A stretch of DNA of 64,000 nucleotides from Peiella sedimenti (GTDB lineage: Bacteria; Pseudomonadota; Alphaproteobacteria; Caulobacterales; Caulobacteraceae). Below, one piece after another: positions 44,979-54,556 of the stretch; positions within the stretch are counted from its first letter, which is position 1, and each line of letters starts with the position of its first letter. The stretch lies in NCBI RefSeq assembly GCF_030504955.1, contig NZ_JAUKTR010000001.1, positions 124,001 to 188,000 of the forward strand, written 5' to 3'. The notes under the pieces were generated by a model. The model did not search any database. It saw nothing but the letters and a program-made list of their open reading frames with translations, and was not told the origin of the DNA. The position numbers were made by a program, and so were the translations under genes.

Positions 44979-45686
44979 ATGAGCGACACAGACGCTGACG
45001 CGGACCCCGGCCCGGAGCCCGACGATCACGAGACGCGGCCCGCCCACTATCACCTGTCGCGGGCGACGTGGAAGATGATCCTAGACGAGTACAAGGCCGG
45101 GGCCACCGCGCCTTTTCTCGCCGCGAAGTGGAGAGTCTCGGTTCAGGCGATCCGGGCGCGCATCACGCGGCACAAGGCCACCAAGCGCGACTGGGGCGAC
45201 GCCCAGGCCCTGGCGCAAGCCCAGGCGCGGGATGAGGCGCTGAGGGTCAAGGCCGAACGCTCGCCCAAGGCGCGCGCCGCCCGCCTGTTCGAGGGTCTGG
45301 TCGACGAAGCGGCCGGCCCCGGCGACGAAGCCACGCCCGCCGCCCTGATGCGCCAGGCGGTGATCGCCTCGGGCCGGGCCATGCATGGGCGGCTGTGGAA
45401 CGAGGCCAGGGTGCTGTCGGGCCTGGCGGAGGCCTATGGCCGGCTGGCGCGGGCGCAGCGGGACGCGGGCCTTGGCCCCGACTGGGGGCCGCCCATGGAC
45501 GCCCGGCGCGAGGACGAGATGCGCGAGGAACTGCTGCGGCGGCTGGCCCGCCGCGCCAAGGAGCTGAGGGCCGAACGGCGCGCCCAGGGCCTGCCGCCCT
45601 ATGACCCGGATGAAGATGAAGACGAGGAGGACTGGGAGCAGAGCGAGGAGGCGGAGCGCGACGATGACGGGGTCGAGTGGCTGTGA
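44979..45686 (+). CDS. Hypothetical protein with HTH-like N-terminus and acidic tail
   Basis: A 235-residue soluble protein that I do not recognise. After an acidic leader, residues about 28-65 (ATWKMILDEYKAGATAPFLA, AKWRVSVQAIRARITRHKAT) look like a helix-turn-helix of the type found in small terminase subunits and transposase-like proteins. The middle is helical and Ala/Arg-rich. The last 25 residues are strongly acidic (DEDEDEEDWEQSEEAERDDD). It is on the same strand as arr, 46 bases downstream. A DNA-binding role is inference. Confidence 0.65.
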   Translation: MSDTDADADPGPEPDDHETRPAHYHLSRATWKMILDEYKAGATAPFLAAKWRVSVQAIRARITRHKATKRDWGDAQALAQAQARDEALRVKAERSPKARAARLFEGLVDEAAGPGDEATPAALMRQAVIASGRAMHGRLWNEARVLSGLAEAYGRLARAQRDAGLGPDWGPPMDARREDEMREELLRRLARRAKELRAERRAQGLPPYDPDEDEDEEDWEQSEEAERDDDGVEWL

Positions 45687-45716
45687 CGACGCCCTCGCGA
45701 TCCCCGCCCTTGCACC

Positions 45717-46916
45717 CTAGCGCCTGAGCGCCTCGACCCCCGGCAGGACCTTGCCCTCCATCCACTCCAGGAAGGCGCCGCCCGCGGTGGAGACGAAGGT
45801 CATGTCCTTGGCCACGCCCGCGTGGTTCAGGGCCGCCACCGTGTCGCCCCCGCCGGCGACGGCGGTGATGGCGCCGGACCTGGCCAGCTGGGCCGCGGCC
45901 TGAGCGGCCTTGACCGTGGCGGCGTCGAAGGGCGGAACCTCGAACACGCCCAGCGGGCCGTTCCAGATCAGGGTGCGCGACAGGGCCATGGCCTTGGTCA
46001 GCCGCTCGACGCTGAGCGGGCCGGCGTCGAGGATCTTTTCGTCATCGCCGATCTCCTCGCGGGCCAGGACCGTGCGGGCCTCGGCGCCCGGCTTGACCTC
46101 TCGGGCCACGACCACGTCCTGGGGCAGCAGGATCTCGCAGCCCTTGGCCTCGGCCTCGGCCAGGATTTCGCGGGCCGTCTCGGCCATGTCCTTCTCGGCC
46201 AGGGAGCCGCCGATATCGACCCCTTGCGCGTAGAGGAAGGTGTTGGCCATGCCGCCGCCGATGGCCAGCCGGTCCAGCCGCCCGACCAGGTTCTTGAGCA
46301 GGTCCAGCTTGGTCGAGACCTTGGCCCCGCCGACGATGCCGATGACCGGCTTGACCGGCTTGCCGAGGGCGGCGTCCAGCGCCTCCAGCTCGCGGCGCAT
46401 GGATTCGCCCGCATAGGCCGGCAGCAGGCGGGCCAGCCCCTCGGTGGAGGCGTGGGCGCGGTGCGCGGCCGAGAAGGCGTCGTTGACATAGAGGTCGCCC
46501 ACCTCGGCCAGCTGGGCGGCGAAGGCGGGGTCGTTCTTCTCTTCGCCCTTGTGGAAGCGCACGTTCTCCAGCAGCAGCACGCCGCCCGGATCGAGGTCGG
46601 CCACGGCGGCCTTGGCGGCCTCGCCCACGCAGTCCTCGGCGAAGCGCACGGGCGCGCCCAGCAGGGCCTCCAGCGTCTCGACCACCGGGGCCAGGCTCAT
46701 GGACGGCACGCGCTCGCCCTTGGGCCGGTCGAAGTGGGCCAGCAGCACCACCTTGGCGCCCAGGTCGCGCAGGCGCTGGATGGTGGGCAGGGCGGCGCGC
46801 AGGCGCGTGTCGTCGGTGACGCGCCCGTTCTCCATGGGCACGTTGAAGTCCACGCGGACGAGGGCGGCCTTTCCGGCCGCGGCGGAAAGATCGTCGAGGG
46901 TGCGGAAGTCGGTCAT
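45717..46916 (-). CDS. pgk: Phosphoglycerate kinase
   Basis: Pgk interconverts 1,3-bisphosphoglycerate and 3-phosphoglycerate with ATP (glycolysis/gluconeogenesis). The protein has 399 residues. Conserved pieces are [62 protein letters not shown] and the C-terminal [16 protein letters not shown]. No gap or phosphoglycerate mutase gene is adjacent. It ends 30 bases from the convergent HTH/acidic-tail gene. Confidence 0.97.
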   Translation of the reverse strand: MTDFRTLDDLSAAAGKAALVRVDFNVPMENGRVTDDTRLRAALPTIQRLRDLGAKVVLLAHFDRPKGERVPSMSLAPVVETLEALLGAPVRFAEDCVGEAAKAAVADLDPGGVLLLENVRFHKGEEKNDPAFAAQLAEVGDLYVNDAFSAAHRAHASTEGLARLLPAYAGESMRRELEALDAALGKPVKPVIGIVGGAKVSTKLDLLKNLVGRLDRLAIGGGMANTFLYAQGVDIGGSLAEKDMAETAREILAEAEAKGCEILLPQDVVVAREVKPGAEARTVLAREEIGDDEKILDAGPLSVERLTKAMALSRTLIWNGPLGVFEVPPFDAATVKAAQAAAQLARSGAITAVAGGGDTVAALNHAGVAKDMTFVSTAGGAFLEWMEGKVLPGVEALRR

Positions 46917-46988
46917 GGCGCGGCTCTATAGGCGGCCCGGGCCGAGGTGAGAAGGGCGGGAGGCGCGCTCCCGCCCCTTAGACGGGTA

Positions 46989-48920
46989 TCAGCCGGTCCA
47001 GCCGACGATGCCGTCCACCGTGCCGGTGGTGACCGAGTGATAGCCCGGCCGCGCCTGGGCGTAGATGCGCCGGGCGATGGGCTGGCCCCAGTCGCCCTGG
47101 TTCATCAGGCTCTGGAACAGGGGGGCGATGAACTTGCGCCGGCCCTGACTGGTCAGGAACTGCTCCAGCGAGGGCAGGGCGGGCTCATAGCGGTTGCGCA
47201 CGGCGATCTGCAGCCAGGCGAAGCGCACCTCGCTGTTGCCGGCCTGGGACAGGCCCAGCGTGCGGTCCAGGTCCGCCAGCTGGGCGGCGGTCAGCTGCTG
47301 GGGCAGGGCGCCCAGGAAGTGCTGACGCTCCTGGGTCGACCAGTTGGACCAGGTCACGGCCGAGGCGGGGCCTCCGGCGGCGAAGGCCTGGGCCTGGGCG
47401 TCCACGGCCGCGAAGGCGCCGGACTGCGGGACCTGGGCGAAGGCGGGCACGCCCGGCTGGTGGATCCAGGCGTCGAAGCCGATGCGGCGCTCCCAGTCCT
47501 GATTGCCGCGGATCAGGTTCTCGCGGATGTCCGCCACGAAGCCCGCCGTGGTGATGGGCTGGAAGGCGCGGCGGTCGAAGTAGGAGCGCATCCAGCGGTC
47601 GAAGTTCTCACGGCCCACCACGCTTTCGATGTGGCGGAGGAAGGCCGCGCCCTTTTCATAGGCGATGTCGCTCATGCCCTCGTCGGGGTCGCGCCCGGCC
47701 AGCTCGAGCTGGAGCCGCTCGTCGGCCTCGGGCGTATCGGCGATGGTCTCGTGCAGGTCGCGCCAGCCCAGGGACTGCAGCATCAGCGCCCGCTCACGGC
47801 CGTACATGGCCTCCATGATGCGGTTCTCGAAATAGGTGGTGAAGCCCTCGTTGAGCCAGAAGTCGTCCCACACCGCGTTGGTGACCAGGTTGCCCGACCA
47901 GCTGTGCGCCAGCTCGTGCGCCACCAGCGAGACCAGCGAACGGTCGCCGGCGACGATGGTCGGCGTGGCGAAGGTCAGGCGCGGGTTCTCCATGCCGCCG
48001 AACGGGAAGGAGGGCGGCAGGATGAGCAGGTCGTAGCGGCCCCAGCGGTAGGGGCCGTAGATGCCCTCGGCCACCTCGACCATGCGCTCCAGATCGGCGA
48101 ACTCGTGCGCCGCCTCGGCCAGGCGCGACGGCTCGGTGTAGACGCCCGTGCGGGGTCCCAGCGGCTGGAAGGCGATGTCGCCGACCGCGATGGCCATCAG
48201 ATAGGGCGGGATCGGATTGTCCATGCGGAAGCGGTAGGCCTTGCGGCCGCCGGGCGCCGGCTCGCCCTCGGGCGTCAGCATCTCGGCGCTCATGACCGCG
48301 CGCAGCTCGGCAGGCACGGTGATGCGCGCCGTATAGGTCTGGCGAATGCCGGGGCTGTCCTGGGTCGGAACCCAGGTGCGGGTCAGGATGGCCTGGCCCT
48401 GGCTGAACAGGAACGGGTGCTGGCCGCCCGCCGTCTGGGACGGGCTGAGCCACTGCAGGGCCGCCGCGTCGGGACGGGTGGCGTAGTCGACCTCGACCCG
48501 GTGCGTCCCGCCGCCGGGCAGCGGGATGTGCAACGGCCGTCCCAGGATGGCGTCGGACTGGCCCAGGCGATGCTGGACGGGGCGACCGTCCACGCGCACC
48601 GCGCGGATGTCCATGTTGCGGACGTCGAGGATGACCTCGTTCGCCCCCTCGGCGGCGCGCACGTTCAGGGTCGCCGTCCCGGCCAGGGTCTTGGCCTGGA
48701 AGTCGGCGTTGAGGTTCAGGTCCACGTGGGTGACGGCGGCGATCTCGGGCCGGGCGTAGGAGTGGACATCGCGGACGTAGGACGGCTGGGCCGGCGCCTC
48801 TGGCGCGGCGGGCGGCGTCTCAGGGGCGCCAATGCCGGGCAGGCTGGCGCAGGCCGACAGCGAAAGGGCGGAGCAGGCGGCGAGCAGCAGGCCAGGGCGA
48901 ATATGGGCCGAGCGGGTCAT
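46989..48920 (-). CDS. M1-family zinc aminopeptidase, lipoprotein
   Basis: A 643-residue M1 metallopeptidase related to leukotriene A4 hydrolase/aminopeptidase B. The zinc motif is HELAH near residue 333, with the third ligand Glu in NEGFTTYFE. The exopeptidase motif is GGMENPRL. A C-terminal LTA4-hydrolase-like helical domain covers about 530-643. The signal peptide has the lipobox LSAC (about C24). ATG 48920 is chosen for this signal peptide. It is divergent from the alcohol dehydrogenase gene, with 90 bases shared for both promoters. Confidence 0.92.
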   Translation of the reverse strand: MTRSAHIRPGLLLAACSALSLSACASLPGIGAPETPPAAPEAPAQPSYVRDVHSYARPEIAAVTHVDLNLNADFQAKTLAGTATLNVRAAEGANEVILDVRNMDIRAVRVDGRPVQHRLGQSDAILGRPLHIPLPGGGTHRVEVDYATRPDAAALQWLSPSQTAGGQHPFLFSQGQAILTRTWVPTQDSPGIRQTYTARITVPAELRAVMSAEMLTPEGEPAPGGRKAYRFRMDNPIPPYLMAIAVGDIAFQPLGPRTGVYTEPSRLAEAAHEFADLERMVEVAEGIYGPYRWGRYDLLILPPSFPFGGMENPRLTFATPTIVAGDRSLVSLVAHELAHSWSGNLVTNAVWDDFWLNEGFTTYFENRIMEAMYGRERALMLQSLGWRDLHETIADTPEADERLQLELAGRDPDEGMSDIAYEKGAAFLRHIESVVGRENFDRWMRSYFDRRAFQPITTAGFVADIRENLIRGNQDWERRIGFDAWIHQPGVPAFAQVPQSGAFAAVDAQAQAFAAGGPASAVTWSNWSTQERQHFLGALPQQLTAAQLADLDRTLGLSQAGNSEVRFAWLQIAVRNRYEPALPSLEQFLTSQGRRKFIAPLFQSLMNQGDWGQPIARRIYAQARPGYHSVTTGTVDGIVGWTG

Positions 48921-49010
48921 AGCGTTTCCTCTTCGCTTCGTGCGAATTTTGCGCCCGACATAGCCCCGCCCGCCCGTCGGCGCTATCCCTTCGAGACCGG
49001 AGGAGCCGCC

Positions 49011-50153
49011 ATGCCCTATGTCTGTCACCCCGCGCCGCGCCTGATCGTCGAGGACGGCGGCGTGTCGCGCCTGGGCGACCTGGCGAAGGAGCTGGGCGGA
49101 ACAAGGGTCCTGCTGGTGACGGACGCGGGGCTCGTGGCGGCGGGTCTGGCCGCACGGGCCGAGGCCGCCCTGACCGGGGCCGGTCTTCCGGTCGCCGTCT
49201 TCGATGGGGTGGAGCCCGACCCTTCGTGGGGCTCGATCCAGCGCGCCGTCGATCTATCGCAAGATGAGGGCTGCGACCTGATCGTGGGGTTCGGCGGCGG
49301 CTCGTCCATGGACACGGCCAAGGTGGTCGCCCTGGCCCGCGCGGACCGCGACGTGGACGCCGTCATGGCGCTGAACGACGACGGCGGGGGCCGTCTTGCG
49401 ATGATCATGGTTCCGACCACCGCCGGCACGGGATCGGAGGTCACCCCCATCGCCGTCGTCACCACGCCCACGCACGAGAAGGTGGCGGTGAACCATCCCA
49501 TCGCCGTCGCCGACATCGCCCTGCTGGACGCCGAGCTGACCCTGGGCCTGCCCACCCGCGCCACGGCCATGACCGGCATCGACGCCGTGGTGCACGCGGT
49601 CGAGGCCTACACCACCCGCCTGCGCAAGAACCCGGTCTCTGACGCCCTGGCGCGCCAGGCCCTGCGCCTGCTCAGCGGCAATCTGCGCCAGGTGCTGGCC
49701 GAGCCCGGCGACGTGGCGGCGCGGCGCGCCATGCTGGAGGGCGCAATGCTGGCGGGGCTGGCTTTCACCAACGCGCCGGTGGGGGCCGTGCACGCCCTGG
49801 CCTATCCGCTGGGCGGGCATTTTGGCGTGCCGCACGGCCTGGCCAATGCGCTGGTCTTCCGACAGGTGCTGGAGTTCAACGCCCCGGCGTGCGGCCATCT
49901 GTATGCGGAGCTGGCGGCGGACCTGCCCGCCGACCTGACCGGCGGCGATCTGTCGGCCGAGGGCTTCATCCGCGGGATCGACCGCCTGCTGGATGCGTTG
50001 CCGCTGGAGCGCCGCATCACCCTGATGGGCGTGGCCGAGACGGACGTGCCAATGATGGCGGCCGACGCCATGAAGATCGAGCGCATCCTGGTCAACAACG
50101 CCCGCCCCATGACCCATGAGGCGGCCGAGAGCCTGTACCGGAGCGCGCTTTGA
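49011..50153 (+). CDS. Iron-containing alcohol dehydrogenase
   Basis: A 380-residue group III (Fe-dependent) alcohol dehydrogenase. The NAD-binding motif is GFGGGSSMDTAK (about 90-101). The metal ligands fall in GIDAVVHAVEAYTT (Asp, His) and GAVHALAYPLGGHFGVPHGL (His residues). AGGAG lies just before ATG 49011. The next gene overlaps by four bases and encodes a succinate-semialdehyde-type dehydrogenase. This suggests oxidation of a hydroxy acid such as 4-hydroxybutyrate to the semialdehyde and then to the acid; the substrate is inferred from context only. Confidence 0.9.
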   Translation: MPYVCHPAPRLIVEDGGVSRLGDLAKELGGTRVLLVTDAGLVAAGLAARAEAALTGAGLPVAVFDGVEPDPSWGSIQRAVDLSQDEGCDLIVGFGGGSSMDTAKVVALARADRDVDAVMALNDDGGGRLAMIMVPTTAGTGSEVTPIAVVTTPTHEKVAVNHPIAVADIALLDAELTLGLPTRATAMTGIDAVVHAVEAYTTRLRKNPVSDALARQALRLLSGNLRQVLAEPGDVAARRAMLEGAMLAGLAFTNAPVGAVHALAYPLGGHFGVPHGLANALVFRQVLEFNAPACGHLYAELAADLPADLTGGDLSAEGFIRGIDRLLDALPLERRITLMGVAETDVPMMAADAMKIERILVNNARPMTHEAAESLYRSAL

Positions 50154-51622
50154 TCTCGCTGAAGCTGGACCGCCCTGACCTGATCCGCACCGGCGCCTAT
50201 ATCGGCGGGCAGTGGATCACCGACGGCCCGACCTTCAAGGTGCAGAACCCCGCCGACGGCTCGGTGGTGGCCGAGGTGCTGGACGGCGGACCCGAGCTGG
50301 CGCGCCAGGCGGCGGACGCGGCCGCCGAGGCCTTCGAGACCTGGCGCAAGGCCCTGCCCAAGACCCGCTCGGACCTCCTGCGCCGCTGGTTCGATCTGGT
50401 GACCCGGCACGCCGAGGACCTGGCCCGCCTGATGTCTCTGGAGCAGGGCAAGCCGCTGTCCGAAAGCCGCGCCGAGATCGCCTACGGCGCCGGCTACATC
50501 GAGTGGTTTTCCGAGGAGGCGCGCCGGAACGGCGGCGACGTCATTCCCCGCAACAAAGACGGGCGCGAGATGTTCGCCCTGACCGAGCCGCTGGGCGTGG
50601 CGGCGGTGGTCACGCCCTGGAACTTCCCCAACGCCATGATCGCGCGGAAGATGGCCCCGGCCATCGCGGCGGGCTGCACCGTGGTGGGCAAGCCGGCGGC
50701 GGACACGCCCCTGTCGGCCCTGGCCCTTGCGGCCCTGGCGGAAGAGGCGGAGTTCCCGCCGGGCCTGCTGAACCTGGTGCCCGCCGCGCACGGCAATGCG
50801 CGGGGCGTGGTCCAGGCCTGGCAGGACGACATGCGGGTCCGGAAGCTGTCCTTCACGGGTTCGACCCAGACGGGCCGCAAGCTGGCCGAGGCGGCCGCGC
50901 CGACCCTGAAGCGGCTGTCGCTGGAGCTGGGCGGGGATGCGCCCTTCATCGTCCTCGACGACGCCGATCTGGACGTGGCCCTCCAGGCGCTGAAGGCGGC
51001 CAAGTTCAGGAACGGCGGCCAGGCCTGCACCGCCGCCAACCGCGTGCTGGTGCACCGCGACGTCCAGGACGCCTTCGTCGCCCGCATCGAGGCCCTGATC
51101 GACGGGCTTAAGGTCGGCCCCGCCACGGACCCTGAGGCCGAGATCGGGCCCCTGATCCATCAGGACGCCGTGGCCAAGGTGGAGCGGCTGGTGGGCCAGG
51201 CTATCGAGGCCGGGGCGCAGCTGCGGCGCGGCGGCCGCGTGCATCCCCAGCTGGGCGGGACCTTCTACGCGCCGACCCTGCTGACCGGCGTCACGGCGGA
51301 GATGGAGATTTCCCGCACCGAAGTCTTTGGTCCGGTCATCGCGCTGCAGACCTTCGCCGATGAAGCGGAGGCCATCCGCATGGCCAACGACACCGAGTAC
51401 GGCCTGGCCGCCTATCTGTTCTCGAAGGACGCCGGGCGCTGCTGGCGCATGACCCGCGCGTTGGAGTTCGGCGTGGTCGGCGTGAACGAGGGGCTGGTCT
51501 CCACCGAGGTCGCGCCCTTCGGCGGGGTCAAGCAGTCCGGCTACGGCCGCGAAGGCTCGATCCACGGCCTTAGCGAGTACCAGTCGCTGAAATACGTCTG
51601 CTTCGGCGGCATCGGCGACTGA
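50150..51622 (+). CDS. NAD(P)-dependent succinate-semialdehyde dehydrogenase-like aldehyde dehydrogenase
   Basis: A 490-residue aldehyde dehydrogenase of the GabD/SSADH group. The active-site Glu lies in LELGGDAPFIVLDD (about 260) and the nucleophile Cys in GGQACTAANR (about 292). The cofactor loop is TPWNFPNAMIARKMAPAIAA. The TTG start overlaps the TGA of the alcohol dehydrogenase (TTGA), with CGGAG seven bases before it, so translation is coupled. It could also act on other omega-semialdehydes. Confidence 0.92.
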   Translation: MISLKLDRPDLIRTGAYIGGQWITDGPTFKVQNPADGSVVAEVLDGGPELARQAADAAAEAFETWRKALPKTRSDLLRRWFDLVTRHAEDLARLMSLEQGKPLSESRAEIAYGAGYIEWFSEEARRNGGDVIPRNKDGREMFALTEPLGVAAVVTPWNFPNAMIARKMAPAIAAGCTVVGKPAADTPLSALALAALAEEAEFPPGLLNLVPAAHGNARGVVQAWQDDMRVRKLSFTGSTQTGRKLAEAAAPTLKRLSLELGGDAPFIVLDDADLDVALQALKAAKFRNGGQACTAANRVLVHRDVQDAFVARIEALIDGLKVGPATDPEAEIGPLIHQDAVAKVERLVGQAIEAGAQLRRGGRVHPQLGGTFYAPTLLTGVTAEMEISRTEVFGPVIALQTFADEAEAIRMANDTEYGLAAYLFSKDAGRCWRMTRALEFGVVGVNEGLVSTEVAPFGGVKQSGYGREGSIHGLSEYQSLKYVCFGGIGD

Positions 51623-51629
51623 CGCTCCG

Positions 51630-52286
51630 TTACTGAGACAGCCGCTCCGCCAGCCGGCGCGTGCGGTTGGCCACGGTCAGCGCCGTCAGGGCCGCGATCA
51701 CCATCAGGCCGAGCATGAGGGCGTGGCCCTTGAAGCCCGCCAGCGGCTCAATGAGGGCGCCGGCGATGGCGATGTTCAAAAGGCCCATGCGCAGGGGCTT
51801 GGCGGCCGGCCCGGCGAAGTCGGTTTGGCCGCTGAGTGACCGGCCCAGCTCGCGCACATAGGCGGTCAGTACCGCCAGGAGCGCCGCCAGCCAGCCCAGC
51901 GCCGGGCCCCACTGGGGCGCCAGCACCGCGGCGCCATAGCCCGCGCCCACCAGCAGAAGCGCGTCGGCCAGACGGTCCGGCAGCTCATTCCAGATGGGGC
52001 CGGTGGGCGAGCCCCTGGCCTGCTCCACGGCGATCAGCCCGTCCAGCACGTTGCAGAGCAGCCGCCCGTTGACCCCGATCAGGGCCAGGACGAGCCAGAG
52101 GATGCGCGCGCCGCCCGCGGCCTCGCCGCTCTGGGCCAGGGCCCAGCCGCCCAGCGCCGCCAGCACGACCGAGGCGGCCGACACCGCGTTGGCCGAGACC
52201 CCCAGCCGCGCCAGGGTGAAGGCCGTGTGGGAAATGGCCGGCAAGCCGCGCGCCTTCACAGGCCGGCGATGTTCAAGGTCCTGCAT
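51630..52286 (-). CDS. CDP-alcohol phosphatidyltransferase, YnbA-like branch
   Basis: A 218-residue integral membrane enzyme with about six spans that transfers a phosphatidyl group from CDP-diacylglycerol to an alcohol. The catalytic motif is divergent: CNVLDGLIAVE replaces D-x2-D-G-x2-A-R, and NELPDRLAD replaces G-x3-D-x3-D. This variant belongs, as I recall, to the branch containing E. coli YnbA. It is divergent from a CdsA/YnbB-like gene 62 bases away, the same pairing as ynbA-ynbB. The alcohol substrate is unknown. Confidence 0.83.
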   Translation of the reverse strand: MQDLEHRRPVKARGLPAISHTAFTLARLGVSANAVSAASVVLAALGGWALAQSGEAAGGARILWLVLALIGVNGRLLCNVLDGLIAVEQARGSPTGPIWNELPDRLADALLLVGAGYGAAVLAPQWGPALGWLAALLAVLTAYVRELGRSLSGQTDFAGPAAKPLRMGLLNIAIAGALIEPLAGFKGHALMLGLMVIAALTALTVANRTRRLAERLSQ

Positions 52287-52348
52287 GGCGGGCTCCGCGC
52301 GATTCAGCCATTGTCAGGCTTAGCGATCCCCCCGCCCGGAGGCGAGCC

Positions 52349-53317
52349 TTGTCCTTATCCGCCTTCCCGATCCCGATGGATGCGCCTGAGCCCCTGGTCT
52401 GGGGTCTGGCAGGGGTATTGGGCGTGCTGCTGCTGGGGACGGCGGCGGCGCTTCTCATGCCCAGGCTCAAGCCCGGGGCCGACCACGGCGAGCTGCGCAA
52501 GAGGGTGGCCTCCTGGTGGGTGATGATCCTGCTGATCGCGGCGGCGCTGCTGGCCGGGCGGACGGCGGTGATCGCCCTGTTCGCCCTGATCTCGTTCCTG
52601 GCGCTGAGGGAGTTCCTGTCGCTGGCGCCCTTGCGGCGAGAGGACCGGCTGGTCCTGCTGTTCGCCTTTCTGACCATCCCGGTCAGCTACGCCCTGATCG
52701 GGACGCGGCTCTATCTGATATATCTCGTGGCGGCGCCGGTGTGGTTCTTCCTTCTGGCCTCGTTCCTGATGTGCGTCATCGGCCAGACCAAGGGTTACCT
52801 GGCCCGGGCCGCGATCATCCAGTGGGGCGTGCTGGGCTGCGTCTATGCGCTGGGCTATGGCGCCATGCTGATGAACGTGCCCGAGGCCGAGCTGCCGGTC
52901 GCGGGCGCGGCGGGGCTGGTCTTTTTCCTGCTGGTCATGACCGAGCTGAACGACGTGCTGCAATACGTCTGCGGGCGGCTGTTCGGACGCCACAAGGTCA
53001 TTCCGGCGGTCAGTCCCAACAAGACCTGGGAGGGTCTGATCGGGGGCTGGGTCCTGACCGGGGCGTTGATCTGGCTGCTGGCGCCGGTCTTCACACCGCT
53101 GGAAGGGGTCGGCAGGCTGGCCATGGCCTTTGGTCTGCCCCTGGCGGGCTTCGCGGGCGACGTGACGCTTTCGGCCATCAAGCGGGACCTGGGGGTCAAG
53201 GACGCCTCGGGCCTAATCCCCGGTCATGGCGGCGTGCTGGACCGGGTCGACAGCCTGGTTTTCACCGCCCCCTTCTTCTTCCACGTGCTGGCCTTCTATG
53301 CCCTCGACAGCTTCTGA
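52349..53317 (+). CDS. Phosphatidate cytidylyltransferase, YnbB-like (second CdsA)
   Basis: A 322-residue membrane protein of the CdsA family, which makes CDP-diacylglycerol from phosphatidate and CTP. About eight spans are seen. The family signature is intact: SAIKRDLGVKDASGLIPGHG followed by GVLDRVDS. The TTG start at 52349 has GGAGG six bases upstream; an ATG at 52376 lacks one. The housekeeping cdsA usually sits with uppS and dxr, so this is probably a second, specialised copy serving the divergent phosphatidyltransferase. It overlaps the acyltransferase gene by 20 bases. Confidence 0.87.
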   Translation: MSLSAFPIPMDAPEPLVWGLAGVLGVLLLGTAAALLMPRLKPGADHGELRKRVASWWVMILLIAAALLAGRTAVIALFALISFLALREFLSLAPLRREDRLVLLFAFLTIPVSYALIGTRLYLIYLVAAPVWFFLLASFLMCVIGQTKGYLARAAIIQWGVLGCVYALGYGAMLMNVPEAELPVAGAAGLVFFLLVMTELNDVLQYVCGRLFGRHKVIPAVSPNKTWEGLIGGWVLTGALIWLLAPVFTPLEGVGRLAMAFGLPLAGFAGDVTLSAIKRDLGVKDASGLIPGHGGVLDRVDSLVFTAPFFFHVLAFYALDSF

Positions 53318-53984
53318 GCCCGGCTGGCTGAGGCTGGTGTTCCTCAGGGCCGTGGCGCGGCCCCTGGCCCTGCTGATGACCGGCGCGGACGTCATGCATC
53401 GCGGGCGGTTGCCCAAGAGCGGCCCGGCCATCCTGGCGGCCAATCACAACAGCCATGTGGACACGCTGCTCCTGCTGTCGGTGTTCGATGCGCGGACCGT
53501 GGGCAAGGTCAGGCCCGTGGCGGCGGCGGACTACTTCCTGTCCAATCCGGTGCTGTCGTGGTTCTCGCGGCGGCTGGTGGGGATCACGCCCATCGCGCGC
53601 AAGGTCCAGCGCGGCGAGGATGTGTTGGCGCCCGCCAAGGCGGCGCTCGACGCCGGCGAGATCGTGCTGGTCTTCCCCGAGGGCTCGCGCGGCCAGGCCG
53701 AGGCGCTGGGGCCGCTGAAGGGCGGGGTGGCCAGGCTGGCCGAAGCCTATCCCGACGCGCCGCTGATCCCGGTCTGGATACAAGGGGCGGGCCGCGTCCT
53801 GCCCAAGGGGGCGCACCTGCCGGTGCCGCTGACCTGCTGCGTGGTCGTTGGCGAGCCCGTCAGCCGCGAGGGCGGCAGGCCAGAGGTCATGGCGCGGCTG
53901 AAGGCGGCGCTGGAGGCCCTGCGCGATGAGGCGCCGCCGCTGCGCTGGCGCGAGGAGGAGACTGCGCTAGAAGACGGCGCATGA
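53298..53984 (+). CDS. Lysophospholipid (1-acyl-glycerol-3-phosphate) acyltransferase, PlsC family
   Basis: A 228-residue PlsC-like acyltransferase. Block I is NHNSHVD (catalytic His/Asp pair) and block III is FPEGSRG. The N-terminus is hydrophobic (LVFLRAVARPLALLM). ATG 53298 places the N-terminus just before this segment and overlaps the cytidylyltransferase gene; no separate ribosome-binding site is clear. With the two previous genes it forms a local phospholipid-making set. Its stop overlaps rsmD (ATGA). Confidence 0.86.
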   Translation: MPSTASEPGWLRLVFLRAVARPLALLMTGADVMHRGRLPKSGPAILAANHNSHVDTLLLLSVFDARTVGKVRPVAAADYFLSNPVLSWFSRRLVGITPIARKVQRGEDVLAPAKAALDAGEIVLVFPEGSRGQAEALGPLKGGVARLAEAYPDAPLIPVWIQGAGRVLPKGAHLPVPLTCCVVVGEPVSREGGRPEVMARLKAALEALRDEAPPLRWREEETALEDGA

Positions 53985-54556
53985 GGATCATCTCGGGCGA
54001 GTTCAGGGGCCGGGCGCTGCAGGCGCCGGAGGGGCGCAACACGCGGCCCACCAGCGACCGCGCGCGCCAGGCCGTGTTCAACGTGCTGGAGCACGCCGCC
54101 TGGGCGCCGGAGCTTCAGGGCGCGCGGGTCATCGACCTATTCGCGGGCTCGGGCGCGCTGGGGTTCGAGGCCCTGAGCCGGGGCGCGGCCTTCTGCCTGT
54201 TCGTGGAGACGGATGAGGCGGCCCGAGGCGCCATCCGGGACAACATGGACGCCTTCGGCCTGTTCGGCCGCTGCCGGGTGCATCGGCGGGACGCGACGGA
54301 TCTGGGCGTCAGGCCGGGTTCGGCGGGCGAGGCCTTCGGGCTCGTTTTCCTCGATCCGCCCTATGGGCTGGGCCTGGGCGAAAAGGCGCTGGTCCGGCTG
54401 ATCGAGGGCGGCTGGATCACCGAGGACGCGGTGGTGGTCTATGAGCGCGGCGCCGACGAGCCCGACATCGAGACGCCCGGCTACGAGCGGCTGGACGCGC
54501 GCGACTACGGCGCCGCGCGCGTCCTCTTCCTCAAGCGGTCACCAGCGGCGGGCTGA
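53981..54556 (+). CDS. rsmD: 16S rRNA (guanine(966)-N(2))-methyltransferase
   Basis: RsmD methylates N2 of G966 in 16S rRNA using SAM. The protein has 191 residues. The family start [11 protein letters not shown] is followed by [16 protein letters not shown], the SAM-binding [20 protein letters not shown] and the catalytic DPPY in [10 protein letters not shown]. It overlaps the acyltransferase stop by 4 bases. Its 3' end overlaps the convergent yjhX gene by 18 bases. Confidence 0.95.
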   Translation: MRIISGEFRGRALQAPEGRNTRPTSDRARQAVFNVLEHAAWAPELQGARVIDLFAGSGALGFEALSRGAAFCLFVETDEAARGAIRDNMDAFGLFGRCRVHRRDATDLGVRPGSAGEAFGLVFLDPPYGLGLGEKALVRLIEGGWITEDAVVVYERGADEPDIETPGYERLDARDYGAARVLFLKRSPAAG

